Assembly (NCBI RefSeq): GCF_002797535.1
Contig: NZ_PGFD01000001.1
Location: 1,488,001-1,552,000, forward strand
Source of the DNA: Chryseobacterium geocarposphaerae
Lineage (GTDB): Bacteria > Bacteroidota > Bacteroidia > Flavobacteriales > Weeksellaceae
DNA: 64,000 nucleotides
Direction of reading: 5' to 3'
The translations under genes and the position numbers were made by a program. Below, in pieces: positions 1 to 9,282 of this stretch (the first letter of the stretch is position 1; every line of letters starts with the position of its first letter). The notes under the pieces are model-generated. The model ran no database searches. It saw only the letters and a program-made list of their open reading frames with translations, and was not told where the DNA came from.

Positions 1-1
1 A

Positions 2-697
2 ACATACGCTGGTGGTGATGGTCACGTAGATAACTTAAATAAAGGCGCAAACATTGAGGTGGAAGAAATTTCTGATTATGAATTGGAAGCAATATTAAGT
101 AATACCGACTTTTATGATAATTTCGAAGACGAAATCCTAAAAATAAAGGAATTAAATGACTTTAATATAACGACAGAAGAAGATAGCAAGATCGAGCGGG
201 ACTTTTTCATTTCTGCATATGGAGTGATTTTACCTGATGAATTGATCTATACATTAAGAAATCTGTTATACATAAATGTAATTACTTGTCTGGAAACCTA
301 CTTGTCAAGCGCATACATAAACACCGTTATTTCTACACCAGATCATTTGAAAAGATTTTATGAGAACTACAAAGATTTTCAAAAGGAAAGAATACCGATG
401 TCCCAACTCTATGATCTGAAGGACAAAGTTGAAGATAAGGCAAAAGAGGCAATGTATAAAGTTGTTTACCATAATTTAGATAAGGTCAAGCCAATGTACA
501 AAGATACTTTGAACATCGAGTTCCCTAATTTTGCGAAAATAGCGCGGGCAATTGAAATTAGGCATGATATTGTACATAGAAACGGTAAAACAAAAGAAGG
601 AGAATATATTACAATAAGTAAAGATGATATCGGTGACCTCATATCTGAGGTAGAAGATTTCGTTAATGAAATAGAAAGACAGATAAAGGAAATGTAA
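2..697 (+). CDS. HEPN-domain protein, 5' end outside the window
   Basis: The reading frame is open from base 2 with no stop before a GTG at 59, so the gene almost certainly starts left of the window; 231 residues are visible. The C-terminal third carries RHDIVH at visible residues 187-192, followed by RNG. This is the R-x4-H motif of HEPN domains, many of which are metal-independent RNases acting in toxin-antitoxin or abortive-infection systems. It resembles the uncharacterised HEPN families that end in R..IVHRNG. No second enzymatic domain is visible, but one could lie upstream. It is the first of several defence-like genes on this strand. The HEPN call is good; the RNase and defence role is inferred. 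Confidence 0.75.
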   Translation, partial: TYAGGDGHVDNLNKGANIEVEEISDYELEAILSNTDFYDNFEDEILKIKELNDFNITTEEDSKIERDFFISAYGVILPDELIYTLRNLLYINVITCLETYLSSAYINTVISTPDHLKRFYENYKDFQKERIPMSQLYDLKDKVEDKAKEAMYKVVYHNLDKVKPMYKDTLNIEFPNFAKIARAIEIRHDIVHRNGKTKEGEYITISKDDIGDLISEVEDFVNEIERQIKEM

Positions 698-886
698 CTA
701 TCTCAATAATAATTATAACGATGATTTTTCTAATCCTAAAAATGAATTAGAATCAGAGATTTCGTATTATATTTTTTAATATCTTCTAGGCAGAGTTGGA
801 ACAAAAATATTTATCCATATTGAAAATTTTCAATCAGTTTTTATTGATTGCTTAGCAACAATGTTGGCTATTCACAAGAAGGATAG

Positions 887-1071
887 AAATATTTGATAGA
901 ACTAATCAAACGATTCATTATAAAGATCATTATCAAACAATTCAAAAATGATTTGTCATTAGATTACTGGGAGGATAAAGTAATCAATTCAAAAAAAATT
1001 GTGATGGACAGAAAATAAAAAAATTTGATCTTGAAAAGTTAGAACAGTTAGCAGAAACTTTTTTAAAGTAA
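887..1071 (+). pseudogene. Degraded C-terminal remnant with a frameshift
   Basis: There is no usable start codon. One frame reads from 887 and contains LSLDYWEDKVINSKKIVMD before a stop at 1017-1019. Just before that stop, around an A-run at 1011-1020, the sense continues in the neighbouring frame as KIKKFDLEKLEQLAETFLK and ends at 1071. Joined, the two pieces read like a normal protein tail, which suggests a decayed gene with an indel in the A-run. I do not recognise the family. It sits between the HEPN gene and a terminator-like hairpin in a stretch (698-1433) with no intact gene. Confidence 0.4.
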
Positions 1072-1200
1072 TTATTAAGTCCTAAGTTTTAGTTTTTAGT
1101 ATTAATAAAGATTTGTTAAACATTTTATTACTATTTTAAATCCCACGATATTGATTTATACTGGTTTGTCCGTACGAAAATTCTAAGCGGTAGCCTCGCG

Positions 1201-1232
1201 AACATTACATCTAAAGATGCAATGTTTTTTTG
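1201..1232 (+). terminator. Hairpin with T-tract
   Basis: AACATTACATCT (1201-1212) pairs with AGATGCAATGTT (1215-1226) over 12 positions with one A-C mismatch, and a T-rich run follows. It would end transcription coming from the HEPN gene or the remnant. The rest of 1072-1433 holds no gene that I can support. Confidence 0.55.
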
Positions 1233-1433
1233 TTTTTATTATCTACTTCTTTATAGAACGTTTGAAACAGTTGAAATAGATTCTTGCTTTTTTTGCTCTA
1301 AATTTAATATGAACGCAACATTGTGGACCTGAAATCATATACAATCTTTAGCTTAAAAATAATTAAAATCAAAAAAAGAGAAAAAAAATGTTTAAAAAAT
1401 TGTATATTCGTTTGATAACCAATCGACTGAGCT

Positions 1434-2495
1434 ATGAAAACTAAAATTTTATTTTTTGCAGGCATTTTTATTTCACAACTACACTTCTCTCAGCAATTAA
1501 AAAATATATTGGAGGGATATACAATTAGTAAAATACCCACAAATCATTCGATTGTTGGTGCAAAATGGGTTACTAATTTAGGTGCCACGACAGATGGACT
1601 TCCTGAAAACCAATTAATTATTTCTCAATCATTAAATAATTTAGCGCTGGATACAGAAAATACTGGAAGTTTATCATTGGGATTACTATCTAGTCTCGGG
1701 TTAGGAGGTTATTCTTCAAACGATTTAAAAGTTGTCTTTAATAAACTTGAGGTATACACAGTAAAAGATTTATATAAATTACCATTAGTAGAAGGCGAAA
1801 AAATGGTTTTCTCCTCACTGAATGCTGCAGCATTTGATCTCATATTTAATGATAATATTTCTGCTAGTATTATGGCAAAATTACCAAAAAACACTCTTGA
1901 AATTGAAGGAGAAGTTGATTACGGGAATAAGAAAAGAATTAGTGTCAATGGTACTAATTTGTTTGTAGCTCACAAAATTGTTACAATTGATAAAATTAAA
2001 ACAAAAACAAAAACCAAAAGCTTTCGGGAAGCTTTTGAGATAAAGGATTTAGCTGGATATGATTTTGTATTTAACTCTAATGAGCTTGTTCGCAAATCGA
2101 TAATTGAAGCTGTATCCACCGAAGGATTAGAACAACTGAGTAATTTTAAATATCTGGATAATTTTATTGTAAAATACTCTAAACGTTTTCCAATTAAAGT
2201 AAACATTACAAACACATCGAAAGGAAATTTAGGAGTAGGAATGTTTAATGAAATTAAAGAAATCTGCTATTGCGAATTAAATAACGGAGATAAACATATT
2301 TATCCTATTACGGTTGTGAATGTCGGTGATCAGGTGACATATGATTATTTCCAAGTAGATCATTTTTGGATAACATATTCTATGTTTCCAGGTGTGACTA
2401 AGGACAATATGCCTGTTGGAATCGTAAGTACAGACAAAAATAGTAAGTTAAGTCTTATCTCTAAGACATACTATATATCAAAAGCCTTAGAATAG
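1434..2495 (+). CDS. Secreted protein of unknown function
   Basis: The product is 353 residues and starts with a signal peptide: a short basic start, a hydrophobic stretch and a cleavage region near HFSQQ at about residues 16-21. The mature part is rich in Asn, Lys and short beta-type segments, with no cysteine pair, catalytic motif or membrane segment that I can name. A KTKTKTK stretch lies near residue 190. It stands alone between the hairpin at 1201 and a broken Abi_2 gene. Nothing links it mechanistically to the defence genes, so it may be ordinary cargo of the island. The gene call is firm; the function is unknown. Confidence 0.7.
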   Translation: MKTKILFFAGIFISQLHFSQQLKNILEGYTISKIPTNHSIVGAKWVTNLGATTDGLPENQLIISQSLNNLALDTENTGSLSLGLLSSLGLGGYSSNDLKVVFNKLEVYTVKDLYKLPLVEGEKMVFSSLNAAAFDLIFNDNISASIMAKLPKNTLEIEGEVDYGNKKRISVNGTNLFVAHKIVTIDKIKTKTKTKSFREAFEIKDLAGYDFVFNSNELVRKSIIEAVSTEGLEQLSNFKYLDNFIVKYSKRFPIKVNITNTSKGNLGVGMFNEIKEICYCELNNGDKHIYPITVVNVGDQVTYDYFQVDHFWITYSMFPGVTKDNMPVGIVSTDKNSKLSLISKTYYISKALE

Positions 2496-2632
2496 ATGGT
2501 ATTAACTTTAAAATCTAACATTGGAATTTTAATTTAATACAATAAAATGTCAACTTTTGGTTCAACACTAACCGATAGGTTGCGAACATTAATCAGAATA
2601 TTTTAGCAAATGTTAGTAAAAAAATATGATTG

Positions 2633-3335
2633 ATGAAATTTGAAGATTTTAAGAATATAATGTCTGAACCTAGATTAAATAGGTATTTATTAGCTGTTAG
2701 CGAGAATACAAAAAAGGCAATGACATCGTAAAAATCTGAAGCTTTCACAGGAGATGTTTACCGTTGTAAGCTGTTTTGAAGTTGCTCTACGAAATGCAAT
2801 AGACAAACATTATTCAAATCTTTTCGGTATGCAATGGTTAAATGATTTTTGTTTAATAGGAGGAAGATTTGATACGCACCAATCAAGAACTACTAAAAAT
2901 ATTATTATACCAGCCAAAAATAAGTTGAACTCTTCATATACGCATCCCAAATTAGTTACAGAGCTTGATTTCGGATTATGGAGATATTTGTTTGCACAAC
3001 CACAATTTAGAGTAGCTGGACAAAGCTTATTGCAAATTTTTCCTTCAAAACCTGCCAGTACACCGACAATTCAGTACAATCATACTTATATGTTCAATGA
3101 ACTTGCAAAAGTCAATGATTTACGGAATAGAATTGCACATCACGAACCTATTTGTTTCCTTTCTAATAATCCTGTAATTGATACTTGTATAAGACAAGAT
3201 TATAATTTAATACTACAGTTTTTCCGCTGGATGAAAATCAATGAGGCAGAATTACTATATGGACTCGATATATTATTAATGTATGTAATGAGATCGATAA
3301 TATTTAATGAAATAATGAATAACCGAATTTTATGA
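2633..3335 (+). pseudogene. Abi_2-type abortive infection protein, frameshifted
   Basis: From ATG at 2633 the frame gives MKFEDFKNIMSEPRLNRYLL and continues to ENTKKAMTS, then meets TAA at 2729-2731. One base into that region the other frame gives RKNLKLSQEMFTVVSCFEVA and runs intact to 3335. In Abi_2 (AbiD/AbiF-like) proteins the joint usually reads KAMxLYRxNLxLSQ, so four bases (2723-2726) now stand where a multiple of three is expected: a net two-base loss or one-base gain. The downstream part contains LRNRIAHHEP, an R-x4-H HEPN motif. Either the gene is dead or a 193-residue product starts at the ATG at 2754. I favour a pseudogene. Confidence 0.75.
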
Positions 3336-3712
3336 AAATACTAATTGATAGTACTGCGTACAAACAAGACAAAACACATATGCCTATACACAATATTTTA
3401 ATTGGGAAGCTAATGCGTTTTAATTCAATCAACATAAGATTGTTTAAGAATTAGCTTTTTAAATTACATTCTAATATAAGATTTATACCTTTATACTGGA
3501 TTCTCATGCCTATTTGAGTTTTTATGGTTATTAGTTTTATCCTCGTTAATATGGAGATTTTTTTGAAATAATAGGACTATTAAAAATTACATCTTATCTG
3601 TATTGAAAAAATCAATTTCTAAAAATAAAATCGTTAATTTAGTTAACTATTTTCATGTTGTATTTCCCATTAAATACAGAACATTGATAAATAGGTAACT
3701 AAAAACTAATAC
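3336..3712. other. AT-rich intergenic stretch, no gene seen
   Basis: This stretch separates the broken Abi_2 gene from the AbiH operon. I see stops in all frames, no convincing hairpin terminator and no strong TAnnTTTG promoter box. The promoter of the AbiH operon must lie here, but I cannot place it. Confidence 0.5.
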
Positions 3713-4615
3713 ATGACTAAACTTTATATCATTGGGAATGGATTTGATAGATATCATGATCTTCCGACCAATTATAGTGATTTCCACATATTTGTTAATA
3801 AAACTAATCATGATTTAGAAAACACTTTTGAAGAGTACTTTACATTTAATGTAAAACAAAGTTCAAATAATCAGTATTTATGGACAAACTTTGAGTATGA
3901 TCTAAGTACCTTTAATTCGAAAGCGTTCTTCGATGATATAAATCAGATTGATATTCTTGATGAAAATTTTAAACCAAGCTATTTGTTTGCTCTTGAAGAT
4001 GATTTGGAACAAGAGACTGAAATATTACTTAATAAAATCAGAGATGCATTTGAAAACTGGTTGACTGATTTAAATCTGGAATCAGCTGAAAAAAAACTTG
4101 ATTTAGAAGAAAATTCACTGTTCTTAAGCTTTAATTATACAATGACGTTAGAGGAAGTCTATCAAATCTCAAGTGAAAAAATACTTCATATACATGGAGA
4201 TGTTGAAAATGATCAGGGAAGCATGATATTTGGACACAATAAAACCGTAAAAAAACAACCTCTTTTTGACGAAAATAGTGAAAGCACGAGAACCCCATTT
4301 TCTGATTCAGAAGCCAATGCTCAACAAACTTTTTTTGCACTGCAAAAACCTGTAAAAGATACTATCCGTAATAACCACAGTTTCTTTAAAAGTCTCAGTA
4401 AAATCAATGACATCATAGTACTAGGCCATTCTCTTAATTCTATTGATATGCCCTATTTTAAAATGATAAAAAAATATAGCAATGAAGCAGCAAAATGGAA
4501 GATAAGCTATTATAGCAATGACGAAAAAGCCAGGCATTTAAAAAGTCTCCGAAAAATTGGAATACAAGAAAGTAGAATAGAATTTTTTAAGATGTCTGAT
4601 TACGATTTGCTTTAG
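3713..4615 (+). CDS. AbiH-family abortive infection protein
   Basis: The product is 300 residues and opens with a beta strand and GNGFD at residues 8-12, the hallmark of the AbiH family. The middle holds LSFNYTMTLEEVY and then ILHIHGD, the second conserved AbiH block. The C-terminal part has DIIVLGHSL and D.PYF, also typical of the family. AbiH was first described as a lactococcal phage-resistance protein; its biochemical activity is not settled. The length fits the family and no residue of these blocks is missing. It is the first gene of a compact run: the next starts 24 bases downstream, and three more genes follow with short gaps. The family call is strong; that it works together with the next genes is inferred from spacing. 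Confidence 0.88.
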   Translation: MTKLYIIGNGFDRYHDLPTNYSDFHIFVNKTNHDLENTFEEYFTFNVKQSSNNQYLWTNFEYDLSTFNSKAFFDDINQIDILDENFKPSYLFALEDDLEQETEILLNKIRDAFENWLTDLNLESAEKKLDLEENSLFLSFNYTMTLEEVYQISSEKILHIHGDVENDQGSMIFGHNKTVKKQPLFDENSESTRTPFSDSEANAQQTFFALQKPVKDTIRNNHSFFKSLSKINDIIVLGHSLNSIDMPYFKMIKKYSNEAAKWKISYYSNDEKARHLKSLRKIGIQESRIEFFKMSDYDLL

Positions 4616-4639
4616 CAATTATTAAAGTTATCAATTATT

Positions 4640-5575
4640 ATGGAATATAGTTTTAGAGAAAAAGATTACAAGGTTTCCAGATTTAAAACCTTCCTGACAA
4701 ATCAAATAAAAACAAAATCACTTGAAACAGTTTTTAATTTTCTAGGCGAGTTCATTGAGCAAAATGATTTTGAGTTCAGTGATTTATTGTCAATTCTAGA
4801 CAGATACATTGATTATTCAAAAAAAATAGGTCTTGAGAACGCAAATCTGTTTGCTTTTGTTGATAGTAAGATCAAAAAGCTATCTGATTCTAACAACCCC
4901 GAAATACTGTTATCTGTATCCAGTTTACATCACAAAATTGAATCTAAATATGCATTGAATTTCATTGAAGATAATCTTGATAAAATACCTAACAACACTA
5001 AAGAAAAAGTGTTAGTGCTACTTTTCAAAGCAGACATACTCTTAAAAAATAAAGAATTTGACAAAGCTTTTTCAATACTAAGAGATTGTTCAAATCAATC
5101 TTATGGCTTATACATATATGATTCTTTAGAATTGAAAAGAACAATTTTTGAAAAAATGGCCTTTATTGGTGAATTGCAGGGCCAAAGTGATGTCGCAATA
5201 AACTTCTACATATATCACTGTGCATTTCAGGCGAGCTTGGAATTCTTACATTTTCCTTACTTAGAACAGTATCGTAATTTTAGACTACCATACTCAATCG
5301 TGGAAAATCCCGAGCAGGAAGTTATTTCAATCGATAAACATTTAAAAGAAAAAAATATAGACATTCATTTATTTAATGCTTTCTTACAGAATTTTTATTA
5401 TACTGAAATTCCAAAAGCTTTCAAACTGGAACATATTAATATCAAAACTTTTATGGTCACAGAATTACCTGTAAAAGAATTGACTTACTATACATATTAC
5501 ATTTCAAATCTTTCTGTCAATGAACTAGTTTCGACAATAGAATTTTTAATCTCACAGAAAATAAAGAATTTATAA
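4640..5575 (+). CDS. Alpha-helical (TPR-like) protein of unknown function
   Basis: The product is 311 residues, almost wholly predicted helix, with repeating amphipathic segments. A segment near residues 125-200 (LLFKADILLKNKEFDKAFSI, then a helix with GELQGQSDVAINFY) looks like degenerate tetratricopeptide repeats. There is no signal peptide, membrane segment or catalytic motif. It lies 24 bases after AbiH and 7 bases before the DUF2971 gene, so co-transcription is very likely. A scaffold or adaptor role in the operon would fit the fold type but is only inference. I do not recognise a named family. Confidence 0.7.
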   Translation: MEYSFREKDYKVSRFKTFLTNQIKTKSLETVFNFLGEFIEQNDFEFSDLLSILDRYIDYSKKIGLENANLFAFVDSKIKKLSDSNNPEILLSVSSLHHKIESKYALNFIEDNLDKIPNNTKEKVLVLLFKADILLKNKEFDKAFSILRDCSNQSYGLYIYDSLELKRTIFEKMAFIGELQGQSDVAINFYIYHCAFQASLEFLHFPYLEQYRNFRLPYSIVENPEQEVISIDKHLKEKNIDIHLFNAFLQNFYYTEIPKAFKLEHINIKTFMVTELPVKELTYYTYYISNLSVNELVSTIEFLISQKIKNL

Positions 5576-5582
5576 AAGCATT

Positions 5583-6389
5583 ATGAATATGGATAATTAT
5601 CCTCCTATAATCTATAAATATAGAGACTGGAATAATAAATTTCACAAAAAAATATTAACTGATGGTGAAGTGTATTTATCATCACCGATGCATTTTAACG
5701 ATCCATTTGATTTCGGTATTGTACAAAATTTCTTAACGCTGGGCACTCCAGAAAAAATTGAAAGATACGTTGATGAAGGAATGATTAAACATAAACAATA
5801 TCTTTTAAGTAGGGGTTATGATTTAGCGAAGGAAAGAGACTTTCAAATAAAAAGACTTCAAAATTTAGACGAGTATCAAAAAGAATATGAAAAATTAAAT
5901 GCTGAAGCAGTTAATAAAAGTTATGGTGTTTTATCTCTATCAGGAAGATGGGATTCTATTTTAATGTGGTCTCATTATGCTGATTTTCATAAAGGCTTTA
6001 ATATTGGCTACAATGAGTCCAAAATGAGAAACTCAGGACTATTTGGAAAAGGTGGACCAGTTATATATTCTGACGAGTATCCCCATATCGATGCATTTGC
6101 AAGGCACACTATTGAATCATCTTTTCAGCAGACACATTACAAGTCACTAGAATGGGCATATGAAGAGGAATATAGACTTTCAAAATTATTTTTTCCCAAA
6201 CCTCCAACCGAGGCCGATAGAACTGTAAAAGTTCCATTTGAGTTTGTAGAAGAAATAAACCTTGGAATTAAAATACCAGAAACAGATAAAGCTGATATTT
6301 TAAAACTTGCTGACCATCTGAATATAAAAGTTTTTCAAACGGAAAAAGTTCCATTTAAATTTAAACTTGCAAGGAATCGCATTTTGTAA
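5583..6389 (+). CDS. DUF2971 domain protein
   Basis: The product is 268 residues. The N-terminus IYKYRDWN, the segment LSSPMHFNDPFDF, the central LSGRWDSILMWSHYADFHKGF and the late WAYEEEYRL match the conserved blocks of DUF2971 proteins in order, and the length is normal for the family. A second ATG six bases in (5589) is an equally good start. DUF2971 has no firmly assigned activity that I know of. The gene begins 7 bases after the helical gene and ends 34 bases before the next, so it is the third member of the AbiH operon. It may supply an effector or sensor function there, which is inference. Confidence 0.85.
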   Translation: MNMDNYPPIIYKYRDWNNKFHKKILTDGEVYLSSPMHFNDPFDFGIVQNFLTLGTPEKIERYVDEGMIKHKQYLLSRGYDLAKERDFQIKRLQNLDEYQKEYEKLNAEAVNKSYGVLSLSGRWDSILMWSHYADFHKGFNIGYNESKMRNSGLFGKGGPVIYSDEYPHIDAFARHTIESSFQQTHYKSLEWAYEEEYRLSKLFFPKPPTEADRTVKVPFEFVEEINLGIKIPETDKADILKLADHLNIKVFQTEKVPFKFKLARNRIL

Positions 6390-6423
6390 ATGTAAAATTT
6401 ATCAACTAAGAAAATAATATATT

Positions 6424-7245
6424 ATGATAGAGTTAAACGATGACTACGAGGACTTAGAGGATTTTTTTGAAATGTACGGAATCTCTACAGCTAGTCCTGG
6501 ATTTTATGACGACTTGAATTTTACTAGGTTAGAGCAAATGATACCCAATTTTTTAGAATATTATGCTGCTTTTGTACTCAAAAAGTCTTTTAGTCCTGAT
6601 TATCTACAAGAATCTGAAGAAAAGATTTTTAAAATTTCTAAAATACTTCACAAAGAATTAATTAGGGATGGTCGACAAGGTGCATGTATTGATTTGTCGC
6701 TGGTTTTGAGTAGAATTTTGGATTTAGAAAATGTTTGGAATTACATAACTAAAGGAAGTGTTACTATTGAATTTCCTCCTGATTCAAATATCAGTAAAAA
6801 GTACTTTTGGTCTGTATATTACGGACAATTTAAAGCAGGTCATGTATGGGTTGTAGCACCTCCGTTCAAAATAGTCGACTTAACAATTCATCAACAGCCT
6901 TACAAAATGAATGAAGAAAAATATATTCCAGACATAATTTTACAGAAGGAGGCAAGTATTTCTGATATGCAGTTATCAGATATAATTTCTCCAGAAGTTA
7001 TGCAGCAGCTAAATATCAAAGCAGGTAGAGATCATTTAAAGATATTAAATAGTATTAATCCTCGATTGATCCCATTCTATGATTTTTTTGAAGTTGATAA
7101 TTTTATTTCAGGCGAAACTAAATTTAAATATACTCCATTTGGGATTACAGCTTCCGACCAACCGCTGAAAAATATAACATCACTGAAATTAAATGGGATC
7201 TATGGTTTGGAAATATATAATGATCTTATTAAGGGTAAATTATAA
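6424..7245 (+). CDS. Transglutaminase-like Cys-His-Asp protein (putative)
   Basis: The product is 273 residues with no signal peptide or membrane segment. Three spaced blocks look like a transglutaminase or papain-type site: Cys88 in RQGACIDLSLVL, at the start of a helix; His140 in KAGHVWVVAP, at the start of a strand; and Asp152 in FKIVDLTI. The order Cys-helix, His-strand, Asp-strand and the short His-Asp spacing are the family pattern. The N-terminus is acidic and the last 90 residues show no known motif. It is the last gene of the AbiH operon, with only a 34-base gap before it. If active it could cleave or crosslink proteins, but family membership rests on motif reading alone. Confidence 0.6.
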   Translation: MIELNDDYEDLEDFFEMYGISTASPGFYDDLNFTRLEQMIPNFLEYYAAFVLKKSFSPDYLQESEEKIFKISKILHKELIRDGRQGACIDLSLVLSRILDLENVWNYITKGSVTIEFPPDSNISKKYFWSVYYGQFKAGHVWVVAPPFKIVDLTIHQQPYKMNEEKYIPDIILQKEASISDMQLSDIISPEVMQQLNIKAGRDHLKILNSINPRLIPFYDFFEVDNFISGETKFKYTPFGITASDQPLKNITSLKLNGIYGLEIYNDLIKGKL

Positions 7246-7389
7246 TCCATACAATTTGATAATATTCCATTGATTACAAGCTATGTTTCAAAATTTAGCC
7301 ATTTACGGTTAAATGTAAAGCTCTGCACACTCTAATTAATACTTTTAATTTTACAAACTTTATGAATCGTTAAACCAACTCATTAAACA

Positions 7390-9282
7390 ATGAACGAATT
7401 TAAACTAATAGCCCTACGACCTTTAGAAGGTTGTGACAAAAATTATAAAAAGATTCTACATGAAAATGAAACTTATGTTTTTTATAACGAATATGACTTT
7501 TCAAGATACAATACGAAAAGGCGTGAAATTAGCATAAAAAAAATACACTCTCCTGATTTATATTCGTTTACGAACGGCCTAAAAAAAGAAATTAAGCTGA
7601 ATATTAGTGCAATTGTAGGACAGAATGGCTCGGGCAAAAGTAGTTTAGTAGAATTATTCTATGTGTCCTGTTATAACATATCAGTTATAAATCATGTTCT
7701 ATACGACGAAGAAGATCAAAGACTATTGGGGGCTGATGATATTGTAAAAGATATTAATATTGAAATTTTTTATCAATTGAACAATAATGTTTACATGATA
7801 AATATGATTGGAAATAAGATTAGAAACTATGTTTTACAAGATAATATCTTCATGATATCAAAAGACAAATTTAAATTAGATAGCTTTTTTTATACCGTCG
7901 CAATTAATTATTCGCTTCATTCTCTAAATTCAGAAGTTTTAGGTAATTGGGTCCGAAAAATATTTCATAAAAATGATGGATACCAAACACCTATTGTTTT
8001 AAATCCATATCGACACAAAGGGATAATTGATATTAATAATGAAGAGTATCTGGTCAAATCCCGGCTGATCTCTAATATTTTAGGAAGGATAGATTCAAGA
8101 GTCAAACCTGAAGAAACTCTGCGAAATATTTTAGATAGTAAAACAGCATATCGTCTCAGAGTGGAAATAAATCGAGACAAATTTCAGTATGAAAACTCTA
8201 AACCAATATTTCCTATTACTGAAACAATTGGCAAAACTATTTTGCCGTTGGTTTATAAATATTTTTTGAAAGATGAAAATTTTGAACCTAAAAATACTTT
8301 GCTCAACAGATATGCTAAAGAATATATTCTTTACAAGTTACAAAGCATTTGTTCTAAATATCAACCTTATAAAAAACTTTTTAGATCTTTTACTGATAAT
8401 ATTGGACAAGCAAATGACTATCTGAGAATGTTATCCGAAGAAAATAGCCATGTCACTTTAAAATTAATTCAAGCCATAAATTTCTTAAGAAATGAATTAT
8501 ATTTTGATCGTAAAGAATCTTTTGATCTTACAGTTGCATATCTATCAACTCAACTTGATAAGCAAATCAAAACAAAAGATCAAAAACTGATAGATATTCT
8601 TCCACCAGCATTTTTCAAGGTTGATATTGAATTTAAAGATTCTGATTCATTTAGCCACCTAAGTTCTGGTGAGAAGCAACGAGTTTACAGTCTTGCAACA
8701 TTAATATATCATATTAATAACTTAAGCTCAACAAATGCGAAGATTGTAAATAACAAGTACAATAATGTAAACGTAATTTTTGACGAGCTAGAGCTTTATT
8801 TTCATCCTGAGCTACAGAGAAACTTAATAAATGACATTATTGAAAACGTCAAGAAAATTAATCTAAATGAAATCAATTCCATCAATATTCTTTTGATTAC
8901 TCACTCTCCTTTTATTTTATCAGATATCCCTAACGAGAATATATTGTTTTTGTCAAATTTAGGAGCTGCTGATCAAACTCCTAGAAATACAAAAACTTTC
9001 GGTGGAAATATTCACGAATTGTTAGGTAATAGTTTTTTTCTTCGAAATGGATTTGTGGGGGAATATGCGAAGAATAGAATACAAGGAATTATCGACATTT
9101 TAATTGATAGTGATAATAAAAAGAAAAGCAAACTTGATAAAAATTCTATTTGGAATGAGATTCAAATTATAGGTGAGCCATTTTTAAAGCAGAAGATCGA
9201 GGAAATGTTTTATCTAAAATTTGACAAAGAACTTAAAATATCAGAGCTTAGAGAAGAAATTAAAAGACTGGAAAATGGTTAA
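7390..9282 (+). CDS. AAA/ABC-type ATPase, Septu PtuA-like
   Basis: The product is 630 residues. A Walker A motif, GQNGSGKSS, lies at residues 77-85; the ABC-type signature LSSGEKQR is near residue 427; Walker B with IFDELEL and the conserved FHPE follow near residues 463-472; and LLITHSPF forms the H-loop. The long insert between the ATPase halves is helical. This is the RecF/OLD-like layout of the ATPase subunit in Septu and related phage-defence pairs. The next gene, an HNH nuclease, overlaps its 3' end by eight bases, which argues for translational coupling and a two-protein complex. The stretch 7246-7389 before it likely carries its own promoter. The ATPase call is strong; the Septu label is inferred from the pairing. 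Confidence 0.85.
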   Translation: MNEFKLIALRPLEGCDKNYKKILHENETYVFYNEYDFSRYNTKRREISIKKIHSPDLYSFTNGLKKEIKLNISAIVGQNGSGKSSLVELFYVSCYNISVINHVLYDEEDQRLLGADDIVKDINIEIFYQLNNNVYMINMIGNKIRNYVLQDNIFMISKDKFKLDSFFYTVAINYSLHSLNSEVLGNWVRKIFHKNDGYQTPIVLNPYRHKGIIDINNEEYLVKSRLISNILGRIDSRVKPEETLRNILDSKTAYRLRVEINRDKFQYENSKPIFPITETIGKTILPLVYKYFLKDENFEPKNTLLNRYAKEYILYKLQSICSKYQPYKKLFRSFTDNIGQANDYLRMLSEENSHVTLKLIQAINFLRNELYFDRKESFDLTVAYLSTQLDKQIKTKDQKLIDILPPAFFKVDIEFKDSDSFSHLSSGEKQRVYSLATLIYHINNLSSTNAKIVNNKYNNVNVIFDELELYFHPELQRNLINDIIENVKKINLNEINSINILLITHSPFILSDIPNENILFLSNLGAADQTPRNTKTFGGNIHELLGNSFFLRNGFVGEYAKNRIQGIIDILIDSDNKKKSKLDKNSIWNEIQIIGEPFLKQKIEEMFYLKFDKELKISELREEIKRLENG

